A stretch of DNA of 64,000 nt, from positions 124,001-188,000 of the forward strand of contig JANVFP010000038.1 in the NCBI GenBank assembly GCA_027919835.1, in the 5' to 3' direction. The position numbers and the translations under genes were made by a program. The stretch comes from Lentinula raphanica (taxonomy: Eukaryota > Basidiomycota > Agaricomycetes > Agaricales > Omphalotaceae). Below are positions 21,664 through 33,302 of the stretch, piece by piece. Within the stretch, counting starts at the first letter, position 1; each line of letters begins with the position of its first letter. The notes under the pieces are model-generated. The model did not search any database, had not been told where the DNA came from, and saw only the letters and a list, made by a program, of their open reading frames with translations.

Positions 21664-24635
21664 ATGAAACAAAACGATCATCTTCTAGATGACGCGTCAC
21701 GCCTCGGTTCAGCAAAGAAACGAAAACTCTCAAAGGCCGAACGCACCATGCGACTTGCGGCTGCCCATGCTGCCCGCCGAAAACAGTTTCAAGCTGGATC
21801 AGATGTTGAGGACAGCCAGTCTGATAAAGAGAATCCGGCTGAAAAGCAGGTAGCGGCACTTCAGAAGGGGAAGGAGGCACAGAGGAAGAAGATCACTTAC
21901 TGGAAGAAGAAAACCGATGAGCTGAGGTCAGAGTTGAAAGAGAAAGAGGTGGATGATAAGGCAAAGGAGGAAGAGATGAGGGTGGTGTTGGAGGAGAAGG
22001 ATCAGCATATTCAGGAGTTGCAGAGAGAGTTGCAGGAAGAAAAAAGCCAACGAAAGATGGATGCCGACGTGTACAATGAATCGAAGGACCGTCTGGAGGG
22101 AACACTATGCAACTATCAGCAGCAGCTTCACGTGATGAAAGCCAAAATAACGCGTATTCCAGGACGTCTTGTAACAGCGGCAAATCGTGTTGCGCGTACG
22201 TTCAATACTAGAGCTGATGAAGAACGGACATTCTACATCAAAAACATGAATGGGGTGATATCAGACGAAGCCCGAGACGTGTTTATCGACCTCGTAGCGA
22301 TGGAGAACGTACCAGCTAACAGAGTCACGAGCGTGTTCAAACACATTGCAAGCGTGTTTGGTATTGAAGTAGAGGGCGAGGTTTCAGACCGTAGTATTGG
22401 GCGGATACTAAAGGAGGGCGGGAACGCATCAAAACTTCAGTTTGTCAGCGCATTAGGTGATGCAAAAGGTATGTTTTCACGGACATAATGAGCTATAAAA
22501 CACAAGTAACGGTGAAGCAAGGTGTGACCATCAGTGGAGATGGTACTACTCACAAAAACGAAACGTACGAATCGAAGTTTGCAACTGTCATCACTCCAGA
22601 AAAACGGATCCAATTCTTCCTCGGGATCAAGATGGCTGTGAATCACACAAGCGAAACGCAGCTCGCTGGCTGGATAGAGTCTATCGAAGAGTTCTTCAAC
22701 CTTGCCTACGATTCGAAACTTGTCTCCGTGAACGATACACGTATCTTCTGAAATCTTGTTACTGGTTTTCATTCAGACCACGCAGCAGATCAGCGTAAAC
22801 TGTTTGATCTGATGAAGAAGTGGAAGAAGCAGCTCGATTGTGAAACACAAGGTGAACGCACCATTCAAGGACTCAGTGATAATGAGTATGCCTGCCTCGT
22901 CTTTCAAGGCTCTCAACTCCTTATTCAAAACTCCGGAGGTCCAGCATCTTGGGAACGTCTAACACTCGAAGAGCGTACTTGTAGAATCGCCAATATGAAG
23001 AAACAGCTCGTGAGGGACATCGGAGAAGTCGAGTTTCAGAAGCTTTCAGCTTCTGAGCAGAGCGAGATTGATTTGTTTCTTTGGGCAGGCTGCTGCATGC
23101 ACAAGGAGATGAATGCTTTCAAGGGAGGATGCATTGGTCTTGATGATTTCTGGGACGAACATACTGAACTCACCTCTCCCATCCCTCTTCCTAATCGTGA
23201 CAACACTGCGACAATTCGACTTGCATCTGGTACTGCTGCTGCCACACGAGCGAAAGGACGTACTGAACGCGGTGCCATGAAACTTGCGAGTCTTGCTGGG
23301 ATGATCTTTCGACACAAAGATAGGAAACGAGGACAGCAGGACACGTTGCGGTTTTTCTTCGACTACAAAATTGGCTTCAGTCTTGCTTTTCCGGACACGA
23401 GTAACACCCGGTTCCAGTCGCATGCAGAAGCATGTGCTCTGATTGTTACGCATCTAGATCTTTTCATTGAATTCCTGACATATGTCAGGTATAACAAGGG
23501 CTCGGGAGCACTCAACCATATGGAGCAGAACATACTGAATGGGCTCCAGGATATGGCAACATGCCATGAGCTCTGTACGATCACCCTTTACTGGCTGGCC
23601 ATTAGCATCCCATACATGCGCGAGGTTCGAGGGCCTAATGCGAAACAAGACAACATTCTAAAGCTTGAAGGTCTACACCGACGCGTCATTGAACATATAG
23701 ACACGCTCATCGTGTACCCAGAGTATATCATCGGTCCCGACGCGTCTTGCGCAAAAGGATCTCTGGATGGCTTGAATTGGGAACGTCCCGATGTGCTCTA
23801 TGCTGTACAGAGTTACGCACCTGGTTTACCTCATCTGAAACCCATCTTCGTATACTTTCTCAAGAAAGCTCGCGTTGTGTGGCTTCATTTCATGTCAGAG
23901 TTTGAGGAGGGTAGTGCACTCTCTTCAGCCACACCTGAGCAGATTGATCGAGCCTTCATGGAGAAGACGAATGATCTCAACGAGTCTGCTTTTGGGATCT
24001 ACAGACAGTCTAGCCGCCGTAATCCCACTATGTCCATCACGCAGCATAATTCATGGCAGATGTACAAATTCAATCAGACGTCTACATTCCTCCATTCTCT
24101 AACTCCTGAACTGCGCCAATGGCTCCGAAAAATCACACGCGAACAGGACAACTCAGGTGCCAATCGGCAGGAGAAACTCAAGCTCGCAGCTTATCGAAAG
24201 CACGTTGCCGATACCAGGGTTGAGAATCAACAAATCTTAAACGAGCGACGTCAGGCAGCGATACAGGCAATTGACAGCATCACTCCGATTCTTACCCTTA
24301 CTGCTTTTGATTATCATGCCTCTCTTCCTCAGGGATCAAAAGAATACCTGACTGTTGGAGAGCTCACGAAGCAGCTCAAGTGGCACAAGAAGAATGGTAG
24401 AGAAGGATGTGTGCCTTCTGTTGAAAGCTCATGGGGAAGAAGAGAGGACAAGCTAAAACTGCTCAGGTCTGTGATTGAAGAACATGTTACTCATGAAGCC
24501 TCCCAAACAGGGCTTCGAGATATTCCTGAAGAGGGAGAGCCTAACGAAGGAGTTCCAGACATCACCCCTGAACTTGATTTGGAGTGTTTCCAAGAGGACG
24601 GTTATAATTCTGAAGAGGAGTTCTATGGTCGATAG
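21664..24635 (+). pseudogene. Transposase-like gene of an uncharacterised agaricomycete family, one premature stop
   Basis: Reads from ATG 21664 (MKQNDHLLDD) to TAG 24633-24635. The first 280 residues are a basic, coiled-coil-rich region. An intron (donor GTATGT at 22470, acceptor ACACAAG) joins ALGDAK to VTVKQGVTISGDGTTHK. Then come NHTSETQLAGW, TGFHSDHAADQRK, FLWAGCCMHKEMN, FPDTSNTRFQSHAEA and MEKTNDLNESAFG. I recall this set from many multicopy hypothetical proteins in mushroom genomes. The acidic residues in SGDGTT, HSDHAADQ and TNDLNE could be a DDE-type catalytic triad; that is inference. At 22749-22751 an in-frame TGA replaces a codon between RIF and NLVTGF (family memory suggests Trp). 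The rest of the frame is open, so damage is recent or the stop is tolerated. Confidence 0.65.
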
Positions 24636-24774
24636 TTCAATGTGTATCATAGCATGTATTGTCAGTGCTACATATGCCTAGTTCAACTTTGATCGAGCAT
24701 AAATTGAAAGGATACTCGAACGGAGACTCTTTACACGCGAAATTGACTAGGCGCCCGATTAGTCAGTGCACGGT

Positions 24775-24778
24775 ACGG
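24775..24778. other. Target site duplication of the LTR retrotransposon, left copy
   Basis: ACGG directly before the left LTR; the same four bases follow the right LTR at 50190-50193. Confidence 0.75.
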
Positions 24779-26478
24779 TAACGAGGATATGAAGGGTGCA
24801 ATTTAATGCTTCGTTGGATAGATCTAATGACCTAGTGACTTTATCACTGAACACTGATCACCAATATACTTCTTATGTCGTTTGTCAAATGTATTGAAGC
24901 GAGGTGTGGGGCGTTGTCAGAGATTCCGCACGATCTTATACCTTAGAACGAACTGGTAGTCTTAAAAGATCTACTGGATCCGCAATACAGGTCAACAGAG
25001 CGAAGTGACACGGAAGTACAGATCTTTTGATCTGGACTCGAAGGGGACCGGGGTGAGTGATCCACTCAAAGGGTTTACAAGGAACGAAAGGACTCGTATA
25101 GATCAGACTTTATGACCACACAAATACTATCAGAACCAGGTTGAAGATCTACTGATCACCGATCACAGGAAACCTTCCACAGCTCGTATGGATCACCGAT
25201 CACCACACGTCTGCTTGATCAGAGCCACCAAAACTCTGAACGCTCACTTGGAACAACCGAGAACCAAGCCCTCTGTATCTCCACGATAGGAGTCTACCTT
25301 CGATTCAAATCTAGCTGAGACTTTATCAACTGACAAGATATCGGGCCTAACGAGATGAGAATTTCACAACCACTTTCGAAGACCGCCCGGCTTACAAAGC
25401 CTTTACTCCTCACGTATGAGAGCAAAGGTTAGCTAGTCAGAGAAACTGGGCACAAAACCTGAACTATATTTTTGTAGGCTACGTCCTTAAGTACTTCTAC
25501 GAATAGATCTGTAGCCAATTTACTATTTTATGGAATAGATCTATAGATTTGAGAGAACGGAGTCCGAGATCTGATACAAATAAGGAAAGATAGGACGAGA
25601 AACGATACAAACACCAGAGAAACAGAGAGTAAAAAGGATAAAAACAAGTAAAATGTCCATTTCTGGGGGTCCTTCGTCGAGATCTAGTTGCCTGACCTTC
25701 GAATCCGGACCTGGTCTGTGCGTCCATCCACATGCTGGTAGTTAAAGGGCACGGATAAGCTCCTGCACAGGTAACTCAAACGTTTCCTCATTTGATTCCG
25801 CTATGTGAACGGTTGTATGCCTCTCCAACTGAATGGGAGTACATATAAAGGGGGGAAACCTGTCCCAATAGGTTCGTTTGGCTTCTAGCTTTCCAACGAT
25901 ATGCATATATCGAATAGATCCAGAGGTTTAACAATGGTGAAGTCGAAAGATCTACCCTTGCAACACTCCTGGTCAAAGCTGTACATCTCAGGCGTCTATT
26001 TCCCATTTAGGAAACGTCCACATGTAACTGGGATGATACACTTTGGTTGTTTCTCCGTTTAGTCACATTCCTGCGACCTGATCCATCCCGAAACTCGATC
26101 TAAGTGAACAGATCTGTTGAGTCTGGGCCTTGAATAATCCATCCCCACTGGTAATACGAATAGATCTATTGGTTCTAAGCTCGTCTCGGTGCAGTATCAT
26201 ACTCAGTTGGCCGTTAGGCGTTGAAAACTAAGTTGATAATCCCTTGATAGCTCATATCAGAGGTGGCTTTGTCTTGAAGGACTCCCCGACCAAGGGACTC
26301 GAGTGTTAACTCTTATTATTCGTCAGGATGTGTTTTCCTGTCTGGATCTGACGTCCTGGCATTAACATGATACAAGTTTGACTGTCAGCTCGGGCTCACT
26401 ACAGTCCTTTAGTACTCTACAAGGCTCTAATCGTTAAAATTAGGCCATTGCATGCCTGCACGCAAAATGGGCGTATTA
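24779..26478 (-). repeat. Long terminal repeat, 3' LTR of the minus-strand element
   Basis: 1700 bp, starts TAACGAGGATATG and ends GCGTATTA on the plus strand; in element orientation it begins TAATACGCCC and ends CTCGTTA. Compared with the other copy it has a 6-bp extra segment near 25,052, one extra A near 25,230 and A instead of G at 25740. AGATCT occurs about 11 times. Short open frames inside (25497-25733, 25788-26006) recur in the other LTR and are not considered genes. Confidence 0.93.
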
Positions 26479-26494
26479 TCTCCCCCAAACTAAA
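26479..26494 (-). promoter_or_regulatory. Polypurine tract region next to the 3' LTR
   Basis: In element orientation TTTAGTTTGGGGGAGA abuts the LTR. A purine run directly upstream of the 3' LTR is the usual primer for plus-strand DNA synthesis. The same 15-mer recurs at 30317-30331 and 32575-32589. Confidence 0.8.
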
Positions 26495-26952
26495 GATCTG
26501 ACCGTCCCCGGTCATCTGGTTGGGTAGACAGGCTCGTACCTCCCTTGGGAGTGTGGTACTGCAACTGATCCGAGCTTTTGGATTGATCTCCTCGATATCC
26601 CAATGGTATTCCCACTCATTAACGCTATAGATCTGTTCGGTTGCCTCGGGATCAACTGATGATAATTAAATCCGCGGCTAACTCGATAGAAGCGCCTAAT
26701 TTCCGAGTGTGATTATCAAGAGATCTAATCACAACATCCTGTAACTTCACAAAGTTCATTTCTTTGACCTTTGTAAGTATTACATTCTTCCTACTATTCT
26801 TAGAATTTTCCCAGTGGCTTATTACGTCCTGGGAAGTTCTTAAGAACCGTGGATAAAAGGGCAACCGGACTTCGAAATTTTCTCTAAGTCCGCTTTCTCT
26901 CTTACTTCCAACTTCAACATCGTCTTTCAACTGATCTTTCTCGATTATCGCT

Positions 26953-29611
26953 ATGTCGTCTCGCAACGCCGGATCCTCGTCGTCTCGCAAACAATATGCT
27001 GTCCGAGAGTTACGTAGCAAGGCCTCGACTTCCGACGACTTCAAATTCAACAGTCAGCTTCGAGCTCGGGATAGTGTTACTGCCAAAAAGCACGTCCTGT
27101 TTCTCCCGGCCTCTCAGCGTGAATGCGAACTGCTTTGACAAGCCTGGCCTTCCCATAGCAACGCGTTTGACTCAGCGTATGCCCTGAAGCTCTATTCTGA
27201 CCCTGCTTCCATCGACTTTCCCAGCTCCCCATCCTCCGACTACAAGAGTAAAGTCCCGGACACTTTCTATCCAGACCTTCTCGTTCAGTTCGTGGACGAT
27301 TTCAGTCAGGGATCCATCTGCCGGGAGGAAGGATACACTTTGTATCGCGCGCTGACTGTCGTACAAGACGCGGTCGCCGACATAATGGATGGTCCCAAAG
27401 CCAAGACGAAGGAAGCCGTGGTGGCCATGTTCAAGAACCCGAAGGTGACTAGTGCCTTGGTAAGATCTTTCCTTCTTTCCAGGCTCTAGCTTACGCGTCG
27501 CAGAGCTATTACCGTATCTTTTGGCATAAGACACGATGTTGTCCACTCTTTGCGCTCCGCTTCATCTGCCTCCTCTGTGACTTCTGTGAGAAGGTCTTGA
27601 CCAAGGCCGAGTACACGTCCAAGGTCTACAATGAGGACTCGCGTCGAGGATTAGGTGTAGACAAGGCCTTACGACTCAAGATTCGAGTAAGTGCCCGTCT
27701 TAATCACCCAACTTCCCTTCGGCTAAGATGTTTGCTTTTAGGCTCTCAAAGGCCCTTCTCACAATGTTGCTTCACTCGCTATCCCTCTGCCTCTTGATCC
27801 CTCGACCTATGAAGGTCAGCTGCTCATCACCATCGCTCAGTCTGGAGCTGCAAGCCAGGTGCTCCGGCATCCTGTGACGGACCTGATTTTGCTTCCTGAC
27901 CCTAGCGGAGTGGAGGATCTGCCTCCTGCCAGTCCTCTCCTCAATGCTGTGGAGGATGACGATTTCGGCATGGAAGGTCCTGCTTCCCCGGCGATGAGAA
28001 TGATGGTCCAGCTTCCCCTACTGCTGGTTTCGAAGATGAAGACGACGGAGAGACCGAGGTCTCGGAGGATATCGAGGTAGAGGACATCTTCAAAGCTCCA
28101 AAAGGAAAGGGTAAAGCAAAGGCCTCCCTAGGTATGTGTTTCACTTCCTCAGGTTCTGACGCCTAGCCTAACTCCTCTTATCCCTGTTCAGAACTTCCCA
28201 TTCGTCACAGTCCTCGGGTCAAGCCTTCCAAAGTCTCGTCGGCCAAAGTTGGTCCTCCCGTGGCCAGTAGACCCGCTCCCAAGCCATCGAAACACGCGCG
28301 GGACACTTCCTCTCCTGTCGCGGATGCGGTAAGTTCACTCATCACGTTTCAGCCTGACTTAGTTGCTAAACAGTCCTTCTTTCATAGGAAATACGAGAAC
28401 CTCTGCCCAAGAAGGCAAGACTCTGGGGCTTCGGACAAGACCTCCAAAGAGACTCCGCCTCCTCAAGTTACAGATCCCTCCTCGGCCACGACGACCAAAG
28501 GTTCCAAATCGGCGGTGGCGGAGACCCATGAACCAGCTGAGGAGTCTGAAGCCTCGCTGGTGCACAACGATCTGGACACCTCGACCCATCATGCCCTCTT
28601 CCTCACAAACCCAAACTTCCAGGTAAAAACTGCTTTTGCCGACCTCGTGGAACAGGATTCGGGCGTCAAGAGGCGACCCGAAATGCAGATCCTTCGATCT
28701 TCGCCGTGGACTCTGGACGACGAGCTCAAGGAACTGGGGGCTTTCCTAACCACGGGTGGCGTATCCTTTTCCTTGGAGAACTTGGGCCGCTTCGGTCACC
28801 TCGTCTCTCGACGCATGGTTCACGAGGACTCTGACATGGCCGTGTCTGATCCCGACTTGGCACCCTCTCTAGACTGCGTATCGTGCCAGGTCCGCGGCCT
28901 TACCTGCGTCGCTGGTTCACGGCTCGGGGGTCCTTGTCAAGGCTGCACTCAATCTCATCGGACTTGTCCTAGTGCCCTTCACTTGGAGCTCCAGTCGGAT
29001 CTCCTGCAAGATCTCCCCAAGTCCGTACAATCGCTTCCCGGAGGTAAGTAATTTGTCGAACTCGGTGACTTTGCTGAAGCTCCGTACTGACGTCTCGTTG
29101 CTCTGGCTTTCCAGGTTATTCTTTAGCCCTTACCCGTTTCCAGGCTGGATTGGATCGGTATTTCCGTGCGCAGGAGCTGGCCCAGGAGATGTTCAACTTG
29201 GCTGGCTACAACCTCGCCAACTTGGTCCGCGACCTCAAGGTGTCTGGACTCGACGCTAACGTTGTTCTGACTGCCTGGGCCAAGGAACACCCCAATGAGA
29301 AGCTCGGCTACGACGATGCGACTCTCTTTGCCACCTTCTTCAACTGGAACTCGTCGTGTAATCTCTCAGCCTATCTCGAGAAGCCGGAGGATATCGAGAA
29401 GTTCCAACAGTTCTTGAAGGATCACAAACTCGACCTTCCCTCGGTTCCTTCGACTTCGGGTGAAGCCACATCTGATCCAGGCGAGCCTCCAGTTGAGGAG
29501 CCAAAGAGGACCTATTCGGCCATGCACGCCTCTAACTGGAAAAGTGACGCAGAGGCGGCGGCTAAGCCTGACGAACCGACCACGCTGGTCCCTGACGAGC
29601 AGAAACCTTGA
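26953..29611 (+). CDS. Antisense retroelement gene A: Cys-rich, Lys/Pro-rich protein of unknown function
   Basis: Lies inside the retrotransposon on the strand opposite to gag-pol. Starts MSSRNAGSSSSRKQYAVREL at 26953; a 60-nt intron (27099-27158, donor GTTTCT) removes an in-frame TGA and joins KKHVL to NAFDSAYALKLYSDP. Further introns with good sites follow (for example 27460-27506, 28131-28192, 29042-29115). The middle is acidic then rich in KAPKGKGKAK and Pro/Ser, likely disordered. Near 28,870-28,980 is a Cys cluster CVSCQVRGLTC, then GPCQGCTQ and CPSAL, resembling a metal-binding knot. The C-terminal 150 residues (YFRAQELAQEMFNLAGYNLANLV onward) look helical. Near 27,980 the frame changes: either a 1-nt shift or a very short intron. 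No known domain; a host-derived or element-specific regulatory protein are both possible. Confidence 0.6.
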
Positions 29612-30316
29612 ATAATCCTAGGTTTTCTGTCGCAGATCTGTTGGGGAACATGGTTTCGTTTGAGCGGATCTGTTCGACGGTGCGCGTTTCTTGGACCGGA
29701 CACTTTTCATTGGTACATATCTCAATCCGCGGACTCATCTACAGACCCTTAGGTCACTACATACGGACTAAATCTTCTCCAATCACTATTGTAGCCTATG
29801 TAGTCTCCTCTTCTGGTCTCATTTTGGTACATCTTTACAGACACTTAGGTATCACCTCTGTAGTCTGATCTAATGCATGGCCTTTGTGCCATTTTGATCT
29901 TGAAACCTCGTGAGAAAACCAACTATAAGTCCACCGAGTTCATGAAGTTTATAGATCTATCCTTCATAGTGTTATTAAAGTAGTTCTAATAGAAGTCTTT
30001 GAAATACGAGTTTCATTGACCCTATTGAACCTCTTTGTAAGAGAAATGAACAGATCTAGTGCATCCCTTGTTACAGGACCCCTAGATCTGTGAGTATATG
30101 CGGAAAACACGAATAGATCCATTCGTTCTTTCGTGCCTTTCGCTTATAAAAATGTTGGTGGTCACTGCCCTAAGGTCTCTTAATCCTTTGGGCAACTAAT
30201 GTGAGCTACGTCGGCCTCAGATCTAGTGCTATACATGTTACCCACATGCTTGTTTCACTTAGATCACTGACTTCGTAAAATTTTAAAATTTGAAAATTTT
30301 CGAAACACAGTGTCCC

Positions 30317-30350
30317 CTCCCCCAAACTAAAAGCTCAGCAGTCCCTGCTG
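30317..30350 (-). repeat. Internal copy of polypurine-like 15-mer plus hairpin
   Basis: CTCCCCCAAACTAAA then CAGCAG-TCC-CTGCTG. The copy at the 3' LTR (26480-26513) has the same 15-mer then GACCG-TCCC-CGGTC: same loop core and position, different stem sequence. Confidence 0.7.
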
Positions 30351-30374
30351 ACTCAGTCAAGGAAAGTTTTCTCG

Positions 30375-30381
30375 TATAAAA
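30375..30381 (+). promoter_or_regulatory. TATA-like element of antisense gene B
   Basis: TATAAAA 40 bp upstream of ATG 30421, on the strand opposite to gag-pol; supports independent transcription of the antisense gene. Confidence 0.5.
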
Positions 30382-30420
30382 CAGCACTGATCCGAGTAGA
30401 TCCAACTCCCAAACAAAAAT

Positions 30421-32399
30421 ATGGCACCCAACCACGAATTTTCCAACATTCCCCTTCGTTTGGAGTCCGAGCTTGAGGACTGGGCTGACGATGCAGCTCA
30501 CTGGGTGAAGGTACTATGTCAAGATCGTACCCTAGGATTCAGTGCTGCTATCAATCAACAAGGATCCATCAAGCTTCAGACTTCGACGAGAAAAGCGATC
30601 ATGGCTGATGTAAAGTCTGCCTATGAACACATTGTATGTATTTCATGACTAGATCTGTTCATTATCAGTCTTCTGGCGACTTTTCCAGTCCCTTAAGGTG
30701 TCGAAGGAGGCTGCCAGTCTCAACACATCGTACATGCAACAGTACGAGGCCTTGAGTGAAGCCTTGATCGGCATCATGGCCTTCTCTGAGATCGCAGAGG
30801 AGGCCGGCAGACTCTACCCCAACGTCAAGAATGAGGGTGGGCAAGACTCCAGGATGGAACTGTTCCTCGACGAGCTCGTCAAGATCCGTCGTTCCGCCAC
30901 ACGAGCCAAAATGCAGAAGGTCAAGCCGCTGCAAAGGAAGTCAAAAACTCGACTCCAGGAGTAAGTATTGCTCGAATAACTTTGTCCCTTCGATAGATCT
31001 GATCAATTCTCAAAGACCAAAGGCAAGGAATCGTCCAAGGCCAGAGAAAAAACCGTGGAACGTGCTTCAGTCGAGCCCATTGACGCTGAACAGAAGTTCA
31101 TGGAAGAAATCGTGAGTAGATCTGTTCGTCGAGTCGATCCGAAGTACTGATCCATCGAGTTAGGAAGCAGATCTCGCCGCCGCCGAAGCTGAAGACGAGG
31201 CTGCTGCACGTAAGGCCCGTCCCAAGGGAACTACTGCCTTCCTTCGTCGTCAACAGGCAAGTACAGGCTGTGATGGCATTGCAGCCTACGCCATTCTTGC
31301 TTATCGAGCCGAACGTCGTGCTAAGTTGTATCGAAAGGGCACTCCCGTCAAAGTAGCTGACCAAGATAGCCCTGTACGTCGTTCCACTTGATAGATCTAA
31401 CGGTTTCTGATGAAGATCTTCAGATGGAGGACGTTGCAGGTGAAGAAGAGGCGTCTCCCAAGGCTAAGTCTAAGTCCAAGTCCAAAAAGAAGTCTAAGGT
31501 CGTCGAGGAGACTCCTGAGCCAATGGCTGACCCGGATATCATCGTAAGTACCTTTAGATCTACTCAAAACGAATAGATCTGACGATTCTTTAGATGGAAG
31601 AGGAACCCAAACCCAAGGCTAAGGCCAAGGGGACGAACGCTGAGGAGGAGACTACGAAGGCTTCCAAGGGCAAGGGAAAACGAAAGCGACAGGACCAAGA
31701 CGTGGGGGCAGCAGGATCCGCTGAGACTTCAGTGAACCCTGAGCCTTACTCAACCACTGCTGGACCTGAGACTATCGTTCAGCCCCTGGCGACCGGAGAG
31801 GAACGGACCAAGAGGACCAAGGTCTACCTAGATCTGGCCGATACTTGTAAGTACCTCGAGTCATTTCCAACAGATCTTCTCTTCTTTTCGCTCTATTATT
31901 TATCACAGAGCAGCAAGGATCACTAGATCTATTGCTTTAGCATGTTGTCTTGCGTTTGAACTGTCTCTAGGACGGGGTATCTGAGCTAATCATCTTCACA
32001 GGCGACCCTGGAGATTCCGAAAACTGGGACCTCGTCCGTCTCCTTCAAGATATCACTCATAGCCACGCCGCTGAGTACAGCAACTATACCGAGGCACAGT
32101 TCAATGCCTTGGTTAACTTCCATCAGAATCAGCTTTTCGACTGTTCCGTCAAAGCTAGGTTTTACGCTCGACGTGGGTTGGCAAGTCAGGCCATTATCGA
32201 CAACGCCATGAAGGCTTTCCGCATGAAAAAGCCCCTGAACGCCGACGACGACAGCAATCCTCGCGAGGAAGTGGTTGTCGTTCCTTCCTACACACCCTAC
32301 ACTCGTCCCCTTATGATGCCACCCAGGGGTGATCCACAAGGTGATAGAGAACAGCTAGCACGCCTAGATCCTTCGCTTCCTCCACATTCCGCGCCTTAG
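30421..32399 (+). CDS. Antisense retroelement gene B: Lys/Glu-rich coiled-coil protein of unknown function
   Basis: Seven exons from ATG 30421 (MAPNHEFSNIPLRLESELED) to TAG at 32397-32399, on the strand opposite to gag-pol. The N-terminal 180 residues are helical (SYMQQYEALSEALIGIMAFSEIAEEAGRLYP). The middle is a highly charged linker (KAKSKSKSKKKSK, KGKGKRKRQDQD) with likely nuclear localisation signals. The C-terminal 130 residues look folded (WDLVRLLQDITHSHAAEYSNY, FNALVNFHQNQLFDCSVKARF). Six introns with GT-AG sites; every one contains at least one AGATCT. Around 30,890-30,920 exon 2 seems to need a frame change to reach the exon 3 frame (SQNAEGQAAAKEV then TKGKESSKARE), so a small indel is suspected. 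No recognised domain. Confidence 0.6.
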
Positions 32400-32574
32400 G
32401 TAGACGTCTGAAGTAGTTGAAACACCAGATCCATTCGTTCCCGTTGTCCTGGTACCTATTTTTATACCTGATATGCAGTCAAGTAACGTATTAGGTAGTT
32501 TTTGAGGTAATTCAGTCGATGACCAACTTCCTCGAGCATGTTGAGATAGAATTTTCGAAAGATCAATGACCGGA

Positions 32575-32589
32575 CTCCCCCAAACTAAA
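32575..32589 (-). repeat. Third copy of the polypurine-like 15-mer
   Basis: CTCCCCCAAACTAAA immediately downstream of the pol stop codon in element orientation; followed on the plus strand by TAGATCTGTTGG. No matching hairpin was seen here. Confidence 0.7.
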
Positions 32590-32607
32590 TAGATCTGTTG
32601 GTCTAAC

Positions 32608-33068
32608 TCAGTTTGATGCGGAGATCCTTCGACTACGACACGGGCCTGCCTCAGAATTGTCATCCTCAGGTGCTTCATCCTTAGAACCGGACTCTGCAGC
32701 CTTCGGATCCGAAGGATCTTTATCCTTTTCAGCTGAAGTATCGAATGTGACATCAGGATCCTCAGATATGTTGATCTTAGGGATTGCTCCGAACACTAGA
32801 TCCTCAACATTATCAGGGGTATCCTCGTCATCATCGACCATAGCTTCCAGTTGTTCTGGACTCAGATCTATCAGGTTATGGATGTTCTGGGGCAGATCTA
32901 TTGGTTCGAAACGAGCATGATGAGGCATTACTCTGAATGCACCGACTTTGTCTTTCAGTACGGTACCATCCATTTCAGCAATGATATAAGATCCTCCTCG
33001 TGTTCGTCTGATCACAACCATAGGTCCACGGTAACGACTATACATTTTTCGATCCAAATTCTTCTCGA
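32608..33068 (-). pseudogene. pol: pol 3' part: integrase C-terminal region, separated by the hAT insertion
   Basis: Continues the integrase frame interrupted at 41,334: the sequence on the far side ends TTIEK and this part resumes IEKNLDRKMYSRYRGPMVV, sharing the duplicated target bases. It encodes the SH3-like C-terminal region (YSRYRGPMVVIRRTRGGSYI, MDGTVLKDKVGAFRVMP) followed by an acidic tail rich in Asp/Glu/Ser, ending RRISASN. No chromodomain is evident. In the undisturbed element this would complete a pol product; here it is cut from the rest by 8.3 kb. Confidence 0.88.
33061..33068. other. hAT target site duplication, left copy
   Basis: CTTCTCGA; the identical octamer is at 41334-41341. 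Confidence 0.92.
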
Positions 33069-33090
33069 TAAGGCTCTTCACGAGTCCCGG
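33069..33090. repeat. hAT left terminal inverted repeat
   Basis: 22 bp, one mismatch (C/G at position 6) to the reverse complement of 41312-41333. Confidence 0.92.
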
Positions 33091-33260
33091 TTACCGGCCG
33101 CTACCTGCCGGTTTGACCCGTGGGATTACTTGCCGGTATGTGACCCGCGGGTCCCGGTTACCGGGTCCACGGGTCAGCCGCCGGTTACAAGTTAGAAATT
33201 TTTCAAAATTTGAAAGCCGGCAGGTACCTGTGACCTGCCGACCTATTGATTCTCCGGCAT
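33091..33260. repeat. hAT left subterminal repeats
   Basis: Multiple short direct and inverted motifs (CCGGTTACCGG, CTACCTGCCGG, GACCCGTGG, GACCCGCGGGTC, CACGGGTCAGCCGCCGG). Similar words recur at the other end, as expected of transposase binding sites. Confidence 0.7.
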
Positions 33261-33302
33261 GGGTATAATAACAAAATTGATATTCAAGATTCAAAAATTA
33301 CA

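Larger units (their letters stand above)
29612..30420. other. Spacer between antisense genes A and B
   Basis: No gene. Holds five AGATCT sites, a second copy of the polypurine-like 15-mer (30317-30331), the hairpin 30336-30350 and a TATA-like TATAAAA at 30375-30381, about 40 bp before the ATG of gene B. Confidence 0.6.

Noticed and set aside
21026..24776. Octamer CACGGTAC at 21026-21033 and 24769-24776 as a target duplication around the transposase-like gene
   Set aside because: No inverted repeats lie just inside the two copies, and a chance octamer match between flanks of this size is likely.
25497..26006. Short minus-strand open frames inside the LTR (also at 49208-49717) as genes
   Set aside because: They recur only because the LTRs are identical; they have no start context, no motif and no codon signal.
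27099..27158. In-frame TGA in antisense gene A as proof of a pseudogene
   Set aside because: A 60-nt intron with acceptor CCCATAG and a plausible branch site removes it and keeps frame, although its donor GTTTCT is weak.
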